A stretch of 24,867 bases of DNA from JAUXFS01 sp050329575 (GTDB lineage: Bacteria; Pseudomonadota; Alphaproteobacteria; Rhodospirillales; Defluviicoccaceae): the NCBI GenBank assembly GCA_050329575.1, contig JBHJOP010000004.1, positions 1 to 24,867 on the forward strand, read 5' to 3'. The position numbers and the translations under genes are program-made. The notes under the pieces were generated by a model that saw only the letters and a program-made list of their open reading frames with translations, searched no databases and was not told the DNA's origin. The number at the start of each line of letters is the position of its first letter. Positions within the stretch are counted from its first letter, which is position 1. Shown here in pieces: positions 7,738 through 16,408 of the stretch.

Positions 7738-8595
7738 ATGTTCTTTCTCATCGGTTTGGTCATCGCCGCCGGCTCCGTCGTCGGCGGCTACCTGGGGGGC
7801 GGCGGGCACCTGGACGTCCTCTGGCAGCCGTTCGAGTTCGTGATCATCTTCGGCTGCGCCATCGGGGCGTTCGTCGTCTCCAACCCGAAACCGATCCTCA
7901 CCGGGACGGTCAAGTCGTTCGGCAAGCTGCTCAAGGGACCCAGCCACAGCAAGGCCTGCAACCTGGAATTGCTGGGCATGCTCTATTCGATGTTCAAGCT
8001 CGCCAAGACGAAAGGCGATCTCGCCCTCGAGAGCCACGTGGAGCAGCCCTACGAGAGCCCGATCTTCCAGAACTTCCCGACCTTCACGCGCGACCGGCAC
8101 GCGGTCGAGTTCGTGTGCGACTACCTGCGCCTGCTGACCCTCGGGGCCGGCAATCCCCATGAGTTCGAGACCGTGATCGAGACCGACCTGGAGGTGCACC
8201 ACACCGAGAAGCACGCGATTGCCGGCGCCCTGCAGGGGGTCGCCGACGGGCTGCCGGCGCTGGGAATCGTCGCCGCCGTTCTCGGCGTCATTCATACCAT
8301 GGGCTCGATCACCGAGCCGCCGGAGGTCCTCGGCCGGCTGATCGGCGCCGCCCTGGTCGGGACGTTCAGCGGCGTGCTCGCGGCCTACGGCCTGGTCGCG
8401 CCGATGGCCAAGTCGTTGGAAAACACGTTCAACGCCGAAGCCCGATACCTGGAGTGCGTCAAGACCGGGATCATCTCCCACATGCAGGGCTACGCGCCCC
8501 AGGTCTCGGTGGAGTTCGCCCGCAAGACCCTGAACAGCCACGTCCGCCCGACGTTCGGCGAGGTCGACGAGATGATCCAGAACATCCAGGTCTGA
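7738..8595 (+). CDS. motA: Flagellar motor stator protein MotA
   Basis: MotA forms, with MotB, the proton-conducting stator that drives flagellar rotation from the inner membrane. The 285 residues match the MotA layout: two N-terminal membrane segments (about 1-22 and 30-48), a large cytoplasmic loop with charged residues near FTRDRHAVEF, and two further segments at about 170-190 and 200-222. P173 in GLPALGIVAAVLGV and P222 in GLVAPMA fall at the same numbers as the functionally important prolines of E. coli MotA. motB follows 12 bases later. No flagellar structural genes are in the window. A stator pair separated from the main flagellar cluster is common. Confidence 0.95.
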   Translation: MFFLIGLVIAAGSVVGGYLGGGGHLDVLWQPFEFVIIFGCAIGAFVVSNPKPILTGTVKSFGKLLKGPSHSKACNLELLGMLYSMFKLAKTKGDLALESHVEQPYESPIFQNFPTFTRDRHAVEFVCDYLRLLTLGAGNPHEFETVIETDLEVHHTEKHAIAGALQGVADGLPALGIVAAVLGVIHTMGSITEPPEVLGRLIGAALVGTFSGVLAAYGLVAPMAKSLENTFNAEARYLECVKTGIISHMQGYAPQVSVEFARKTLNSHVRPTFGEVDEMIQNIQV

Positions 8596-8607
8596 GCCGG
8601 GTGATCC

Positions 8608-9567
8608 GTGGCCAACCACCCGATCGTCATCAAGCGGGTCAAGAAGGCGGCGCACGGCAGCCACGGCGGCGCCTGGAAGGTGGCCTACGCCGACTTCGTC
8701 ACCGCGATGATGGCGTTCTTTCTCCTGTTGTGGCTGCTGAACGCCGTCAGTCAGGAACAGCTCGAGGGCATTTCCGACTATTTCTCGCCGATCTCGACGA
8801 AGTCCGCCACCTCCGGCGGCGCCGGATTGATGGCCGGCGAGAGGGTCGCCAGCAAAGGGGTCTTCAATTCCGATTCGGCCGCCACGGGGCCGGTGGTCGA
8901 GCTCTCGCTCGACCGTGACGACGAGACCGACGACGAGACCGACGACGAGCCCGCGGCTCGGGACGGCGCGGACGGAGCGACCGCCTCCGACCGCGATCTC
9001 GCCGCGCGGCAGGGGCGGATCGAGGAACAGCAGTTTCGCGAGGCCGAACAGCAGCTTCGCGAGGCGCTCGAGAACACCCCGCAGCTGAAGCAGCTGGTCG
9101 ACAGCCTGCTCGTCGACAACACGCCGGAAGGCCTGCGGATCCAGATCGTCGACCAGGACCGGCTGCCGATGTTCCCTCGCGGCAGCGCCGAGATGTATCT
9201 TCACACCCGCAAGATCCTGGAGCTGGTCGCCGCGGTCATCGATCAGATGCCCCAGGACATCGCCATTTCCGGTCATACCGACGCCACCCGTTTCGCGACC
9301 GACGCCGGTTACGGCAACTGGGAATTGTCGGCCGATCGCGCCAACGCGGCCCGCCGCGCCCTCATCCGGCGCGGGGTTCCGGAGGAGCGGATCGCGCGGG
9401 TCGTCGGCAAGGCGGCGACCGACCCTCTGTTCGCCGACGATCCGGAAGCACCGGCCAACCGCCGCCTGTCGGTGGTGCTGCTCCGCGGCAGCGGCGAGGC
9501 GCCGCGGACGGTCGGCGGCGAGCGGCAGGCACAGCTGCGAGGCGTTTCCACCGACCGCGAAAAGTGA
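8608..9567 (+). CDS. motB: Flagellar motor stator protein MotB
   Basis: MotB anchors the stator to peptidoglycan and carries the proton-binding aspartate. The N-terminus MANHPIVIKRVKK and the membrane segment beginning YADFVTAMMAFFLLLWL are diagnostic. D29 is the proton-binding residue (Asp32 in E. coli). A charged, variable linker (about 60-160) includes a DDET repeat at residues 104-115. The C-terminal OmpA-like peptidoglycan-binding domain holds ISGHTDATRF and LSADRANAARRAL. The start is GTG, chosen from the conserved N-terminus; the ribosome binding site is weak, suggesting coupling to motA. At 319 residues it is of normal length. Confidence 0.95.
   Translation: MANHPIVIKRVKKAAHGSHGGAWKVAYADFVTAMMAFFLLLWLLNAVSQEQLEGISDYFSPISTKSATSGGAGLMAGERVASKGVFNSDSAATGPVVELSLDRDDETDDETDDEPAARDGADGATASDRDLAARQGRIEEQQFREAEQQLREALENTPQLKQLVDSLLVDNTPEGLRIQIVDQDRLPMFPRGSAEMYLHTRKILELVAAVIDQMPQDIAISGHTDATRFATDAGYGNWELSADRANAARRALIRRGVPEERIARVVGKAATDPLFADDPEAPANRRLSVVLLRGSGEAPRTVGGERQAQLRGVSTDREK
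8917..8952 (+). repeat. Three tandem 12-base units in the motB linker
   Basis: GACGACGAGACC occurs twice, followed by a third copy with one change, encoding DDET DDET DDEP in the variable linker between the membrane segment and the peptidoglycan-binding domain. Multiples of three preserve the frame, so linker length could drift. Confidence 0.9.
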
Positions 9568-9609
9568 TACCGTGCGAGCAACGACAATGATGCCGAATGC
9601 TTGCCCGCG

Positions 9610-10371
9610 ATGAAGCACAGGCCGGTCACCGGCGCCCGATTCTTCTTTGCGACCGCGCCGATGCCGTGCCCCTACCTGCCCGGGCGCGTCGAACGGCGGC
9701 TGGTCACCGAACTCGCCGGTCCTCAGGTCGTCGCTTTCCATGATCAGCTGTCGCAAGCGGGTTTCCGCCGCAGTCACAGCATCGCCTATGCGCCGGTCTG
9801 CCAGGACTGCTCCGCCTGCGCCGCGGTGCGGATCGTCGCCGACCGGTTCCGGCCGAGCCGCGGGCAGGGCCGCGTCTGGTCGCGCAACCGGGACCTGATC
9901 GTCTGCGAGACCGCTCCGCGCGCCACCGAGGAGCAGTTCGCCCTGTTCCGCAGCTATCAGCGCAGCCGGCACGGCGACAGCGACATGGCGCGGATGGACT
10001 ACTACGACTATCAGACCCTGGTCGAGGACACCGCGGTCGACACCCGCATCTTCGAGTTCCGCGATCGCACCGGCGCGCTGGTGGCCGGCTGCCTCACCGA
10101 TCGCCTGGCCGACGGCTTCTCGGCCGTGTACAGCTTCTTCGATCCCTCCCTGTCGCGACGCAGCCTCGGTACGTTCGTGATTCTGTGGCTGGTCGAGCAC
10201 GCGAAGGCGTTGGGCCGCCGCCACGTCTACCTCGGCTACTGGGTCGCCGGCTGCTCCAAAATGTCCTACAAGGCCCGCTACCAACCCCTCGAAGCCTATA
10301 CCCCGGAGGGCTGGCGACCCCTGCGCCCCGACGATCCGGAGACCGCCCGGTTGTTTCGTGCCGGCCCCTGA
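9610..10371 (+). CDS. bpt: Aspartate/glutamate leucyltransferase (bacterial leucyl-tRNA-protein transferase)
   Basis: Bpt adds leucine from leucyl-tRNA to proteins with N-terminal Asp or Glu, marking them for ClpAP degradation in the N-end rule pathway. The N-terminal ATE_N region contains FFFATAPMPCPYLPGR and a CQDCSAC cysteine cluster. The C-terminal GNAT-like ATE_C region contains MDYYDYQTLV, FEFRDRTGALVAGC and YLGYWVAGCSKMSYK, all characteristic of the family. The start chosen is ATG at 9610 (MKHRPVTGARFFF), giving 253 residues. A TTG three codons upstream is possible but less likely. No strong ribosome binding site is visible. It follows motB after 42 bases on the same strand, perhaps by chance. 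Confidence 0.9.
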   Translation: MKHRPVTGARFFFATAPMPCPYLPGRVERRLVTELAGPQVVAFHDQLSQAGFRRSHSIAYAPVCQDCSACAAVRIVADRFRPSRGQGRVWSRNRDLIVCETAPRATEEQFALFRSYQRSRHGDSDMARMDYYDYQTLVEDTAVDTRIFEFRDRTGALVAGCLTDRLADGFSAVYSFFDPSLSRRSLGTFVILWLVEHAKALGRRHVYLGYWVAGCSKMSYKARYQPLEAYTPEGWRPLRPDDPETARLFRAGP

Positions 10372-10428
10372 ACGAGGCCCGCCAAATCGTCCTCGCCATC
10401 CCGCATCGGGGCTGCTAACGTCTTGATT

Positions 10429-10515
10429 GATCGATCGATCGAACGATCGTCGGGCCGGCGCCGCGGCGACATCGGGTCGCCGAGGAGCGGGCTCATCGTG
10501 CACGTCACGTCACGT
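10429..10515. promoter_or_regulatory. Palindrome-rich region upstream of the second dctP
   Basis: Bases 10429-10449 contain overlapping perfect palindromes of the GATCGATCGATC type and CGATCG-AA-CGATCG, with four GATC sites in about 20 bases. Nearer the gene, CACGT is repeated three times in tandem at 10501-10515. Both lie in the 166-base gap before dctP and look like operator material. No regulator is encoded in the window, and no convincing promoter hexamers were found. Confidence 0.35.
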
Positions 10516-10537
10516 CAAGTGAGGGAGTTCAACGTCC

Positions 10538-11650
10538 ATGAAACGTCGCAGCTTCATCAAGGGGGCCACCGCCGCCGGCGTCGCCGGAGTCGCCGCATCA
10601 GGCTTTCCGGCCCCGGCGATCTCGCAAGGCCGCACCGAATGGCGGATGGTCACCACTTGGCCGAAGAACTTTCCCGGCCTCGGCACCGGAGCGAACATCC
10701 TCGCCGAGATGATCGGCAGGGCCACGGAAGGCCGGCTGACCATCAAGGTGTTCGGCGGCGGCGAGATCGTGCCGCCGTTCGAATCGATGGACGCGGTCGC
10801 CGCCGGAACCGTCGAGATGGGCCACGGCGCGCCCTACTATTGGAAGGGCAAGCTGGCGGCCACCCAGTTCATCGCCTCGATGCCGTTCGGCCTCACCGCG
10901 CAGGAGCAGAACGCGTGGTTCCAGTACGGCGGCGGCCAGGAATTGTCGGACGAGGTGTACAAGGAGCTCGGCTGCAAGTTCTTCCCGTCGGGCAACACCG
11001 GAACCCAGATGGGCGGTTGGTTCAACAAGGAGATGAAGAGCCTCGAGGACTTCAAGGGGCTGAAGATGCGGATCCCCGGCCTCGGCGGCGAAGTGGTCAA
11101 GGCCGCCGGCGGCAACGTCGTCAACCTGCCGGGCGCCGAGATCCCGCCGGCGCTGCAGTCGGGGGCGATCGACGCCACCGAGTGGGTGGGCCCCTACAAC
11201 GACCTCGCCTTCGGCCTCTACAAGAGCGCCAAGTTCTACTATTACCCCGGCTGGCACGAACCCGCGACCGTGCTCGACAACTTCATCAGCCTCAAGGCCT
11301 GGGAGAAGCTGCCGAGCGACATCAAGGCGATCGTCGAGGCGGCCAACACCGCGGTCAACCAGCTGGTGCTGAGCGAGTTCGTCGCCCGCAACAACGCCGC
11401 CCTGATGACGCTCGTCAAGGACCACGGCGTCGTCCTCAAGAAGTTCCCCGACCCCGTCCTCGACGGCCTCGGGGCGCTGTCCGGAAAGGTGATGAACGAC
11501 CTCGCCTCCGCCGACCCTCTGAGCCGCAGGGTGATGGACAGCATCCTGTCGTTCCGCCGCGAGGCGATCGCGTGGACGAACCTGTCGGAGACGGCCTTCA
11601 CCGCGGCGCGCTCGCTGCCGTTCAAGTACGCCGAACCGAGCGGCGGCTGA
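10538..11650 (+). CDS. TRAP transporter substrate-binding protein, TakP-like DctP family (system 2)
   Basis: This is a periplasmic receptor of a second TRAP system. It has 370 residues with a twin-arginine signal (MKRRSFIKGATAAG, cleavage probably near residue 29-31), so it is likely exported folded. GLKMRIPGLGGEV and DATEWVGPYNDLAFGLYKSA closely resemble TakP of Rhodobacter sphaeroides, which binds 2-oxo acids with a sodium ion. Q157, R178, E215 and W216 line up with the TakP ligand and sodium residues as I recall them (Gln155, Arg176, Glu214, Trp215). A 2-oxo acid or similar monocarboxylate is therefore a reasonable guess. The ribosome binding site GAGGGAG lies about 10 bases before the ATG. 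Its permease genes are on the opposite strand, convergent, just downstream. Confidence 0.92.
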   Translation: MKRRSFIKGATAAGVAGVAASGFPAPAISQGRTEWRMVTTWPKNFPGLGTGANILAEMIGRATEGRLTIKVFGGGEIVPPFESMDAVAAGTVEMGHGAPYYWKGKLAATQFIASMPFGLTAQEQNAWFQYGGGQELSDEVYKELGCKFFPSGNTGTQMGGWFNKEMKSLEDFKGLKMRIPGLGGEVVKAAGGNVVNLPGAEIPPALQSGAIDATEWVGPYNDLAFGLYKSAKFYYYPGWHEPATVLDNFISLKAWEKLPSDIKAIVEAANTAVNQLVLSEFVARNNAALMTLVKDHGVVLKKFPDPVLDGLGALSGKVMNDLASADPLSRRVMDSILSFRREAIAWTNLSETAFTAARSLPFKYAEPSGG

Positions 11651-11682
11651 CCGCCGTTCGCGTCCGCCGTCGGCGTCGACGA

Positions 11683-11709
11683 CCGGCGAGGGCGATCTCC
11701 CCTCGCCGG
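11683..11709. terminator. Hairpin between convergent dctP and dctM (bidirectional terminator candidate)
   Basis: A perfect 10-bp stem (CCGGCGAGGG with CCCTCGCCGG) and a 7-base loop sit in the 81-base space between the two convergent stop codons. The position and strength suit a terminator acting on both transcripts. A T tract is lacking on either side. Confidence 0.6.
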
Positions 11710-11731
11710 CCGTCCGTTCGATCTCGGGGGG

Positions 11732-13390
11732 CTACCTGAACAACACCGCGGGCAGCCAAGTCGCCAGGGCCGGAAACGCCGCGATCAGCGCCAGGACAGC
11801 GAGCTGGATCGCCACGAACGGCACGATGCCGCGGTAGATGTCCATCGTCTTGACGCGGGGCGGCGCCACACCCCGCAGGTAGAACAGGGCGAAACCGAAC
11901 GGCGGGGTGAGAAAGCTGGTCTGCAGGTTGATCGCGATCATCACCCCGAACCAGACGGGATTGATGTCCATCTGCAGGAGGATCGGACCGACGATCGGGA
12001 CGACGACGAAGATGATCTCGATGAAGTCGAGAAAGAACCCGAGAACGAACATCACCGCCATCACCGCCAGCATCGCGCCGAAGACGCCGCCCGGCAGGCC
12101 GCCGAGCAGCGCGCCGACGAACTCGTCGCCGCCGAAGCCGCGGAACACCAGCGAGAACACCGACGCGCCGAGCAGGATCACGAACACCATGCAGCTGATC
12201 TGCAGCGTCGCGCGCATCACGACCACCAGGACGCCGGACGCGTGGACCCGGAGGAGCGCCACCAGAAGGCCCCAGGCGACGACGACGACCATGATCACGG
12301 CGGCGAGAAACGCGATCACGTCGGCGGTCGGCAGCACCGTCCGCTGCATCCGCAGGTCGAAGAGGCTGGTCACCGCGACCTGCCCGAGCAGGCAGATCCC
12401 GGCCAGATAGACCGGCAGATCGCCGCCCGGATCGATGCGGCGGGCCAGTCCCGACACGATCCGCCCCCCCCATCCCGGGGACGCGTCGGGCGGCCGGTCG
12501 CCGGGGACGGTTCGTGCGTCGCCGCCGCCGCGACGGGCGGCCAGCAGCAGCGCGCCGATCGAGCCGACCGCCGCCGCCTCGGTCGGCGTGGCGACGCCGC
12601 CGAGGATCGAGCCGAGCACGGCGAAGATCAGCAGCGCCGGCGGCACCAGCACCGTCAGCACGCGGCGGCCGAGATCGTCGACCCGACCGCCCTCGGCGAC
12701 CAGCGCCGGGCAGGACGCGGGCGCGATCACCCCCTTGACGAGGATCCAGGCCATGTAGCAGGCGACCAGGACCATGCCCGGCAGGAAGGCGCCGGCGAAC
12801 AGGTCGATGACCGAGACCGGCTCGGGCGCCCAGTTGCCGACCGCCCGCTGCGCCTCCGCGTAGGCCCCCTGAAGGATGTCCCCCAACAACACCAGAACGA
12901 TCGAGGGCGGAATGATCTGACCCAGCGTGCCCGAGGCGCAGATCGTCCCGGTCGCCAGCTTCGGATCGTAGCCGGCCTTGAGCATGGTCGGCAGACTGAG
13001 CAGCCCCATGGTCACCACCGTCGCGCCGACGATGCCGGTGGAGGCCGCCAGCAGCATGCCGACGAAGACCACCGACAGGCCGAGACCGCCGCGCAGCCGG
13101 CCGAACAGCAGCCCCATGGTCTCCAGCAGCTGCTCGGCGATCCGGGCGCGCTCCAGCATCACGCCCATGAACACGAACAGAGGCACCGCCACCAGCACCT
13201 CGTTGACCATCACCCCGAAGTAGCGCGACGACAGGCCGCCGAGCAGACGCAGATCGAAGATGTCGAACCCGACCCCGATCAGGGCGAACGCCAGCGCGGT
13301 CCCGGCGAGGCTGAAGGCGACCGGGAAGCCGAACAAGAGGACGCCGCAGACGACCACGAACATCACCAGGCTGAGCACCTCCGCGCCCAT
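11732..13390 (-). CDS. TRAP transporter large permease subunit, DctM family, enlarged (system 2)
   Basis: This is the large permease of the second TRAP system. At 552 residues it is longer than the usual roughly 430. The two signature regions are present, CASGTLGQIIPPSIVLVLLG at 151-170 and LQTSFLTPPFGFALFYL near the C-terminus. The extra length lies between them, about residues 285-385: a hydrophilic stretch followed by additional hydrophobic segments (about 327-343 and 357-380). Long DctM proteins of this kind go with TakP-like receptors. The ATG start is 2 bases after the dctQ stop, so translation is coupled. The open frame runs further upstream, but only through dctQ. Confidence 0.9.
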   Translation of the reverse strand: MGAEVLSLVMFVVVCGVLLFGFPVAFSLAGTALAFALIGVGFDIFDLRLLGGLSSRYFGVMVNEVLVAVPLFVFMGVMLERARIAEQLLETMGLLFGRLRGGLGLSVVFVGMLLAASTGIVGATVVTMGLLSLPTMLKAGYDPKLATGTICASGTLGQIIPPSIVLVLLGDILQGAYAEAQRAVGNWAPEPVSVIDLFAGAFLPGMVLVACYMAWILVKGVIAPASCPALVAEGGRVDDLGRRVLTVLVPPALLIFAVLGSILGGVATPTEAAAVGSIGALLLAARRGGGDARTVPGDRPPDASPGWGGRIVSGLARRIDPGGDLPVYLAGICLLGQVAVTSLFDLRMQRTVLPTADVIAFLAAVIMVVVVAWGLLVALLRVHASGVLVVVMRATLQISCMVFVILLGASVFSLVFRGFGGDEFVGALLGGLPGGVFGAMLAVMAVMFVLGFFLDFIEIIFVVVPIVGPILLQMDINPVWFGVMIAINLQTSFLTPPFGFALFYLRGVAPPRVKTMDIYRGIVPFVAIQLAVLALIAAFPALATWLPAVLFR

Positions 13391-13392
13391 CG

Positions 13393-13941
13393 TCAGGACT
13401 CCCCGACGCCGCCGCCGTGGCGCTCCGCGAACTCGCGGCGGCCGGCGAGAACCAGCACCGAGCGCCCCGCCAGCGCCACGCCCTGCAGACCCAGGGTGAC
13501 GCAGAACCCGAGGATGACGCTCTTGAGCAGGAACAGCCCCGGCAGTCCGCCCGCCTCGCGGGACTGCTCCAGCCTCTCCCAGGAAGCGAGCACGTAGGGC
13601 CAGGCGACCACCCAGATCAGCACCACCACCGGAAGCAGCAGGGCGATCGTGCCGACCAGGTCGACCCACGCCTTGTAGCGGGCGCTCTTCGCCCGGTAGA
13701 AGATGTCCACCCGGACGTGGCCGTCGTTGAGGAGCGTGTAGCCGGCGCCGGCCATGAACACGACGCCGTGCAGCCAGACGTAGGATTCCTGCATCCAGAC
13801 GAAGCCGACGCTGAACACGTAGCGGAGAACGACCACCCCGAAGGCGATCAGCACCATCGCCAGGGTCAGCCAGGCGATCCCGCGACCAAGGGCGTCGTTG
13901 ACCCGATCGATCAGGCGCACGAGGACGGCGAGCGCCGTCAT
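13393..13941 (-). CDS. TRAP transporter small permease subunit, DctQ family (system 2)
   Basis: This is the small permease subunit, 182 residues with four hydrophobic segments. The family pattern VVVLRYVFSVGFVWMQESYVWLHG is followed by LLNDGHVRVDIFY, the conserved GHVRVD element of DctQ. It is immediately upstream of the enlarged dctM and translationally coupled to it. Its TakP-like receptor gene lies beyond dctM on the other strand. The ATG gives the expected N-terminus; the ribosome binding site before it is weak. Confidence 0.9.
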   Translation of the reverse strand: MTALAVLVRLIDRVNDALGRGIAWLTLAMVLIAFGVVVLRYVFSVGFVWMQESYVWLHGVVFMAGAGYTLLNDGHVRVDIFYRAKSARYKAWVDLVGTIALLLPVVVLIWVVAWPYVLASWERLEQSREAGGLPGLFLLKSVILGFCVTLGLQGVALAGRSVLVLAGRREFAERHGGGVGES

Positions 13942-14139
13942 CGGAGGCGGCCCGCATCGGCGCGGGCGGCGGCGCGACCGGCCCGGCGGTCGTCCACGGC
14001 CTGCCTCAGCGCACCACGAGGGGGGCGCGCTCCGGTACCACCGAAGCCGGAACCATCATGACGGAAGCCTCCACCGGCATCCCGACGGGCGATCGCCGGT
14101 TCGTTTCGCGTTGGACGCGTCCGTAACAGCCCCGGGCGC
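13942..14139. other. Intergenic region between parC and the second dctQ
   Basis: These 198 bases separate the parC stop from the dctQ start, both on the minus strand, and must hold the dctQM promoter unless the operon reads through from parC. GGACGCGTCC at 14113-14122 is a perfect 10-base palindrome, and 14128-14140 forms a weak stem just after parC. No clear promoter hexamers or gene were seen. Confidence 0.35.
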
Positions 14140-16368
14140 TCAAGTAAACCGGTTTGCGAGCGGGAATCCGCGCGGCGCCTTCTGCCCCGCCTGGCCCCGC
14201 CGGCCCCACCACCCCGCCAGGTCGGTCTCGGTGCGGACCCCGGCGCCGAAGCGCCATGAGAGGCCCTCGGCACGGGTGAAGGTGGTCAGATCGGAGAGCT
14301 CTCCCTTGGCGTAGCGCTGCAGAATGACGCCGCGGCCGCGGGTCATCACCGGCAACTCGGCGAGCGGGAACAGCAGCAGCTTGCGGTTCGACCCGATCAC
14401 CGCCACCGAGTCCGCCGCCGCGGCGACGACGACGCACACCGCGCCCTCCTCGCCGGCGCCCAGATTGAGCACCTGCCTGCCGTTGCGGGTCTGGGCGATC
14501 ACCTCGTCCTCGGCGACGACGAAGCCTCGCCCTTGGTCGGAGGCCACCACCAGCCGACGGCCGGGGACGTGGACCCTCATCACCACCGGCTCGTGCCGAT
14601 CGGGCAGATCGATCATCAGCCGCAGCGGCTCTCCCTGGCCGCGGCCGCCGGGAAGGCGATCGCAGCCGAGCGTGTAGCAGCGGCCGTTGGTGGCGAAGAT
14701 CAGCAACCGGTCGGTGGTCTCCGCGAGCACGACGAACCGACCGCGGTCCCCCTCCTTGTAACGGATCTCGCCGCTATCGGAGAGGTGGCCGCGGATCGCC
14801 CGGATCCATCCCTTCTCGGAACAGACGACGGTGATCGGCTCGCGCTCGATCATCGCCTCGGCAGCGATCGCGATCCCCGACGGGGCCCGCTCGATCGCCG
14901 TCCTGCGGCGACCGAGTGCGGTGCCGGCGCCGAACTCCGCCGCGGTCTCGCGGATCTCGGCGGCGATCTTGCGCCATTGCAGCCGTTCGTCGCCGAGCAG
15001 CGCCTGCAGGTCGGTCCGCTCGCCGGACAGGCTCTCGTGCTCCCGGCGGATGGCGATCTCCTCGAGGCCGCGCAACTGGCGCAGGCGCATGTTCAGGATC
15101 GCCTCCGCCTGGACATCGGTGATCACGAACCGGCGGATCATCTCGGCCTTCGGTTCGTCCGCTTCGCGGATGATGCGGATCACCTCGTCGAGGTTCAGGT
15201 AGGCGACGAGCAGCCCGCCCAGCACCTCCAGCCGCCGATCGATCCGGCCGAGACGGTGGGTGCCGCGGCGAACCAGCACCCGCTGGCGGTGGGCGAGGTA
15301 GGCGGCGAGGACCTCCCGCAGGTTCATCAGCCGGGGCGTGGTGCCGCCGTCGAGCACGTTCATGTTGAGGCCGATGCGGACCTCGAGGTCGGTCTGCCGG
15401 AACAGCTGCTCCATCAGCGTCGAGGCATCGACGGTCCGGCTGCGCGGCTCCAGGACGATGCGCACCCGTTCGGTGGATTCGTCGCGGATGTCGGCGAGCG
15501 CCGGCAACCGACGGGCGACCACCAGCTCGGCGATCCGCTCGATCAGGCGGGATTTCTGAACCTGGTAGGGGATCTCGGTGACGACGATCCGGAAGGCGCC
15601 GTGCGCGAGCTTCTCCACCTCCCAGCGGGCGCGCACCCGAAAGCTGCCGCGCCCCTGGCGATAGGCCTCGACGACCGCCTCCGGCGGCTCGACCAGCACG
15701 CCGCCGGTCGGGAAATCGGGCCCCGGAACCAGCCCCACCAGCGTCCCGATCCCGGCGTCGGGATGGTCGATGAGGTGGAGCAGGGCGGCGCACAGCTCGC
15801 CCGCGTTGTGCGGGGGAATGCTGGTCGCCATGCCGACGGCGATCCCGGTCGCACCGTTGGCGAGCAGGTTGGGAAAGCGGCCGGGGAGAACCACCGGCTC
15901 CTCGTCCTCACCGTCGTAGGTGGGGCGGAAGTCGACGGCGTCCTCGTCGATGCCTTCGAGCAGCGCCTGGGCGACGGCGGTGAGCCGGGATTCGGTGTAG
16001 CGCATCGCTGCGGCGTTGTCGCCGTCGACGTTGCCGAAGTTGCCCTGTCCGTCGACCAGCGGATAGCGGACGGCGAAGTCCTGGGCGAGGCGGACCAGCG
16101 CGTCGTAGACCGCCACGTCGCCGTGCGGGTGGAACTTGCCGATGACATCGCCGACCACCCGCGCGCACTTCTTGAACCCGGAGGCCGGATCGAGCTTCAG
16201 TTGCCGCATGGCGTAGAGAAGCCGCCGGTGGACCGGCTTCAGGCCGTCCCGAACGTCCGGCAGCGAGCGCGAGACGATGGTGGACAGCGCGTAGGCGAGG
16301 TATCGCTGGCTCAGCGCATCGCTCAGCGGAACGTCTTCGACGGCGGCCGGGGCCGCGGGTTCGCTCAT
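14140..16368 (-). CDS. parC: DNA topoisomerase IV subunit A
   Basis: ParC is the DNA-cleaving subunit of topoisomerase IV, which unlinks daughter chromosomes. The 742 residues contain the type IIA cleavage domain: the N-terminal YALSTIVSRSLPDVRDGLKPVHRR, the helix-turn-helix with KFHPHGDVAVYDALVRLAQ, and catalytic Tyr124 in AAMRYTES. A coiled region follows, then a C-terminal beta-pinwheel with repeats such as GRCYTLGCDRLPGGRGQGEP. The length and the C-terminal domain fit ParC rather than GyrA, which is longer (about 880-900 in this group). The position of the quinolone-contacting serine is Val85, while the nearby acidic Asp89 is kept. GGGGA precedes the ATG. It lies downstream of recO with its own promoter candidate. 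Confidence 0.95.
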   Translation of the reverse strand: MSEPAAPAAVEDVPLSDALSQRYLAYALSTIVSRSLPDVRDGLKPVHRRLLYAMRQLKLDPASGFKKCARVVGDVIGKFHPHGDVAVYDALVRLAQDFAVRYPLVDGQGNFGNVDGDNAAAMRYTESRLTAVAQALLEGIDEDAVDFRPTYDGEDEEPVVLPGRFPNLLANGATGIAVGMATSIPPHNAGELCAALLHLIDHPDAGIGTLVGLVPGPDFPTGGVLVEPPEAVVEAYRQGRGSFRVRARWEVEKLAHGAFRIVVTEIPYQVQKSRLIERIAELVVARRLPALADIRDESTERVRIVLEPRSRTVDASTLMEQLFRQTDLEVRIGLNMNVLDGGTTPRLMNLREVLAAYLAHRQRVLVRRGTHRLGRIDRRLEVLGGLLVAYLNLDEVIRIIREADEPKAEMIRRFVITDVQAEAILNMRLRQLRGLEEIAIRREHESLSGERTDLQALLGDERLQWRKIAAEIRETAAEFGAGTALGRRRTAIERAPSGIAIAAEAMIEREPITVVCSEKGWIRAIRGHLSDSGEIRYKEGDRGRFVVLAETTDRLLIFATNGRCYTLGCDRLPGGRGQGEPLRLMIDLPDRHEPVVMRVHVPGRRLVVASDQGRGFVVAEDEVIAQTRNGRQVLNLGAGEEGAVCVVVAAAADSVAVIGSNRKLLLFPLAELPVMTRGRGVILQRYAKGELSDLTTFTRAEGLSWRFGAGVRTETDLAGWWGRRGQAGQKAPRGFPLANRFT

Positions 16369-16408
16369 GCTCGTCCCCGTTGCGATGTAGACCGATCGTT
16401 CACGAGAT

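Noticed and set aside
14006..14139. Possible short peptide (VEASVMMVPASVVPERAP) between parC and dctQ on the minus strand
   Set aside because: It is the tail of a shadow frame from within parC, with no ribosome binding site or conservation evidence.
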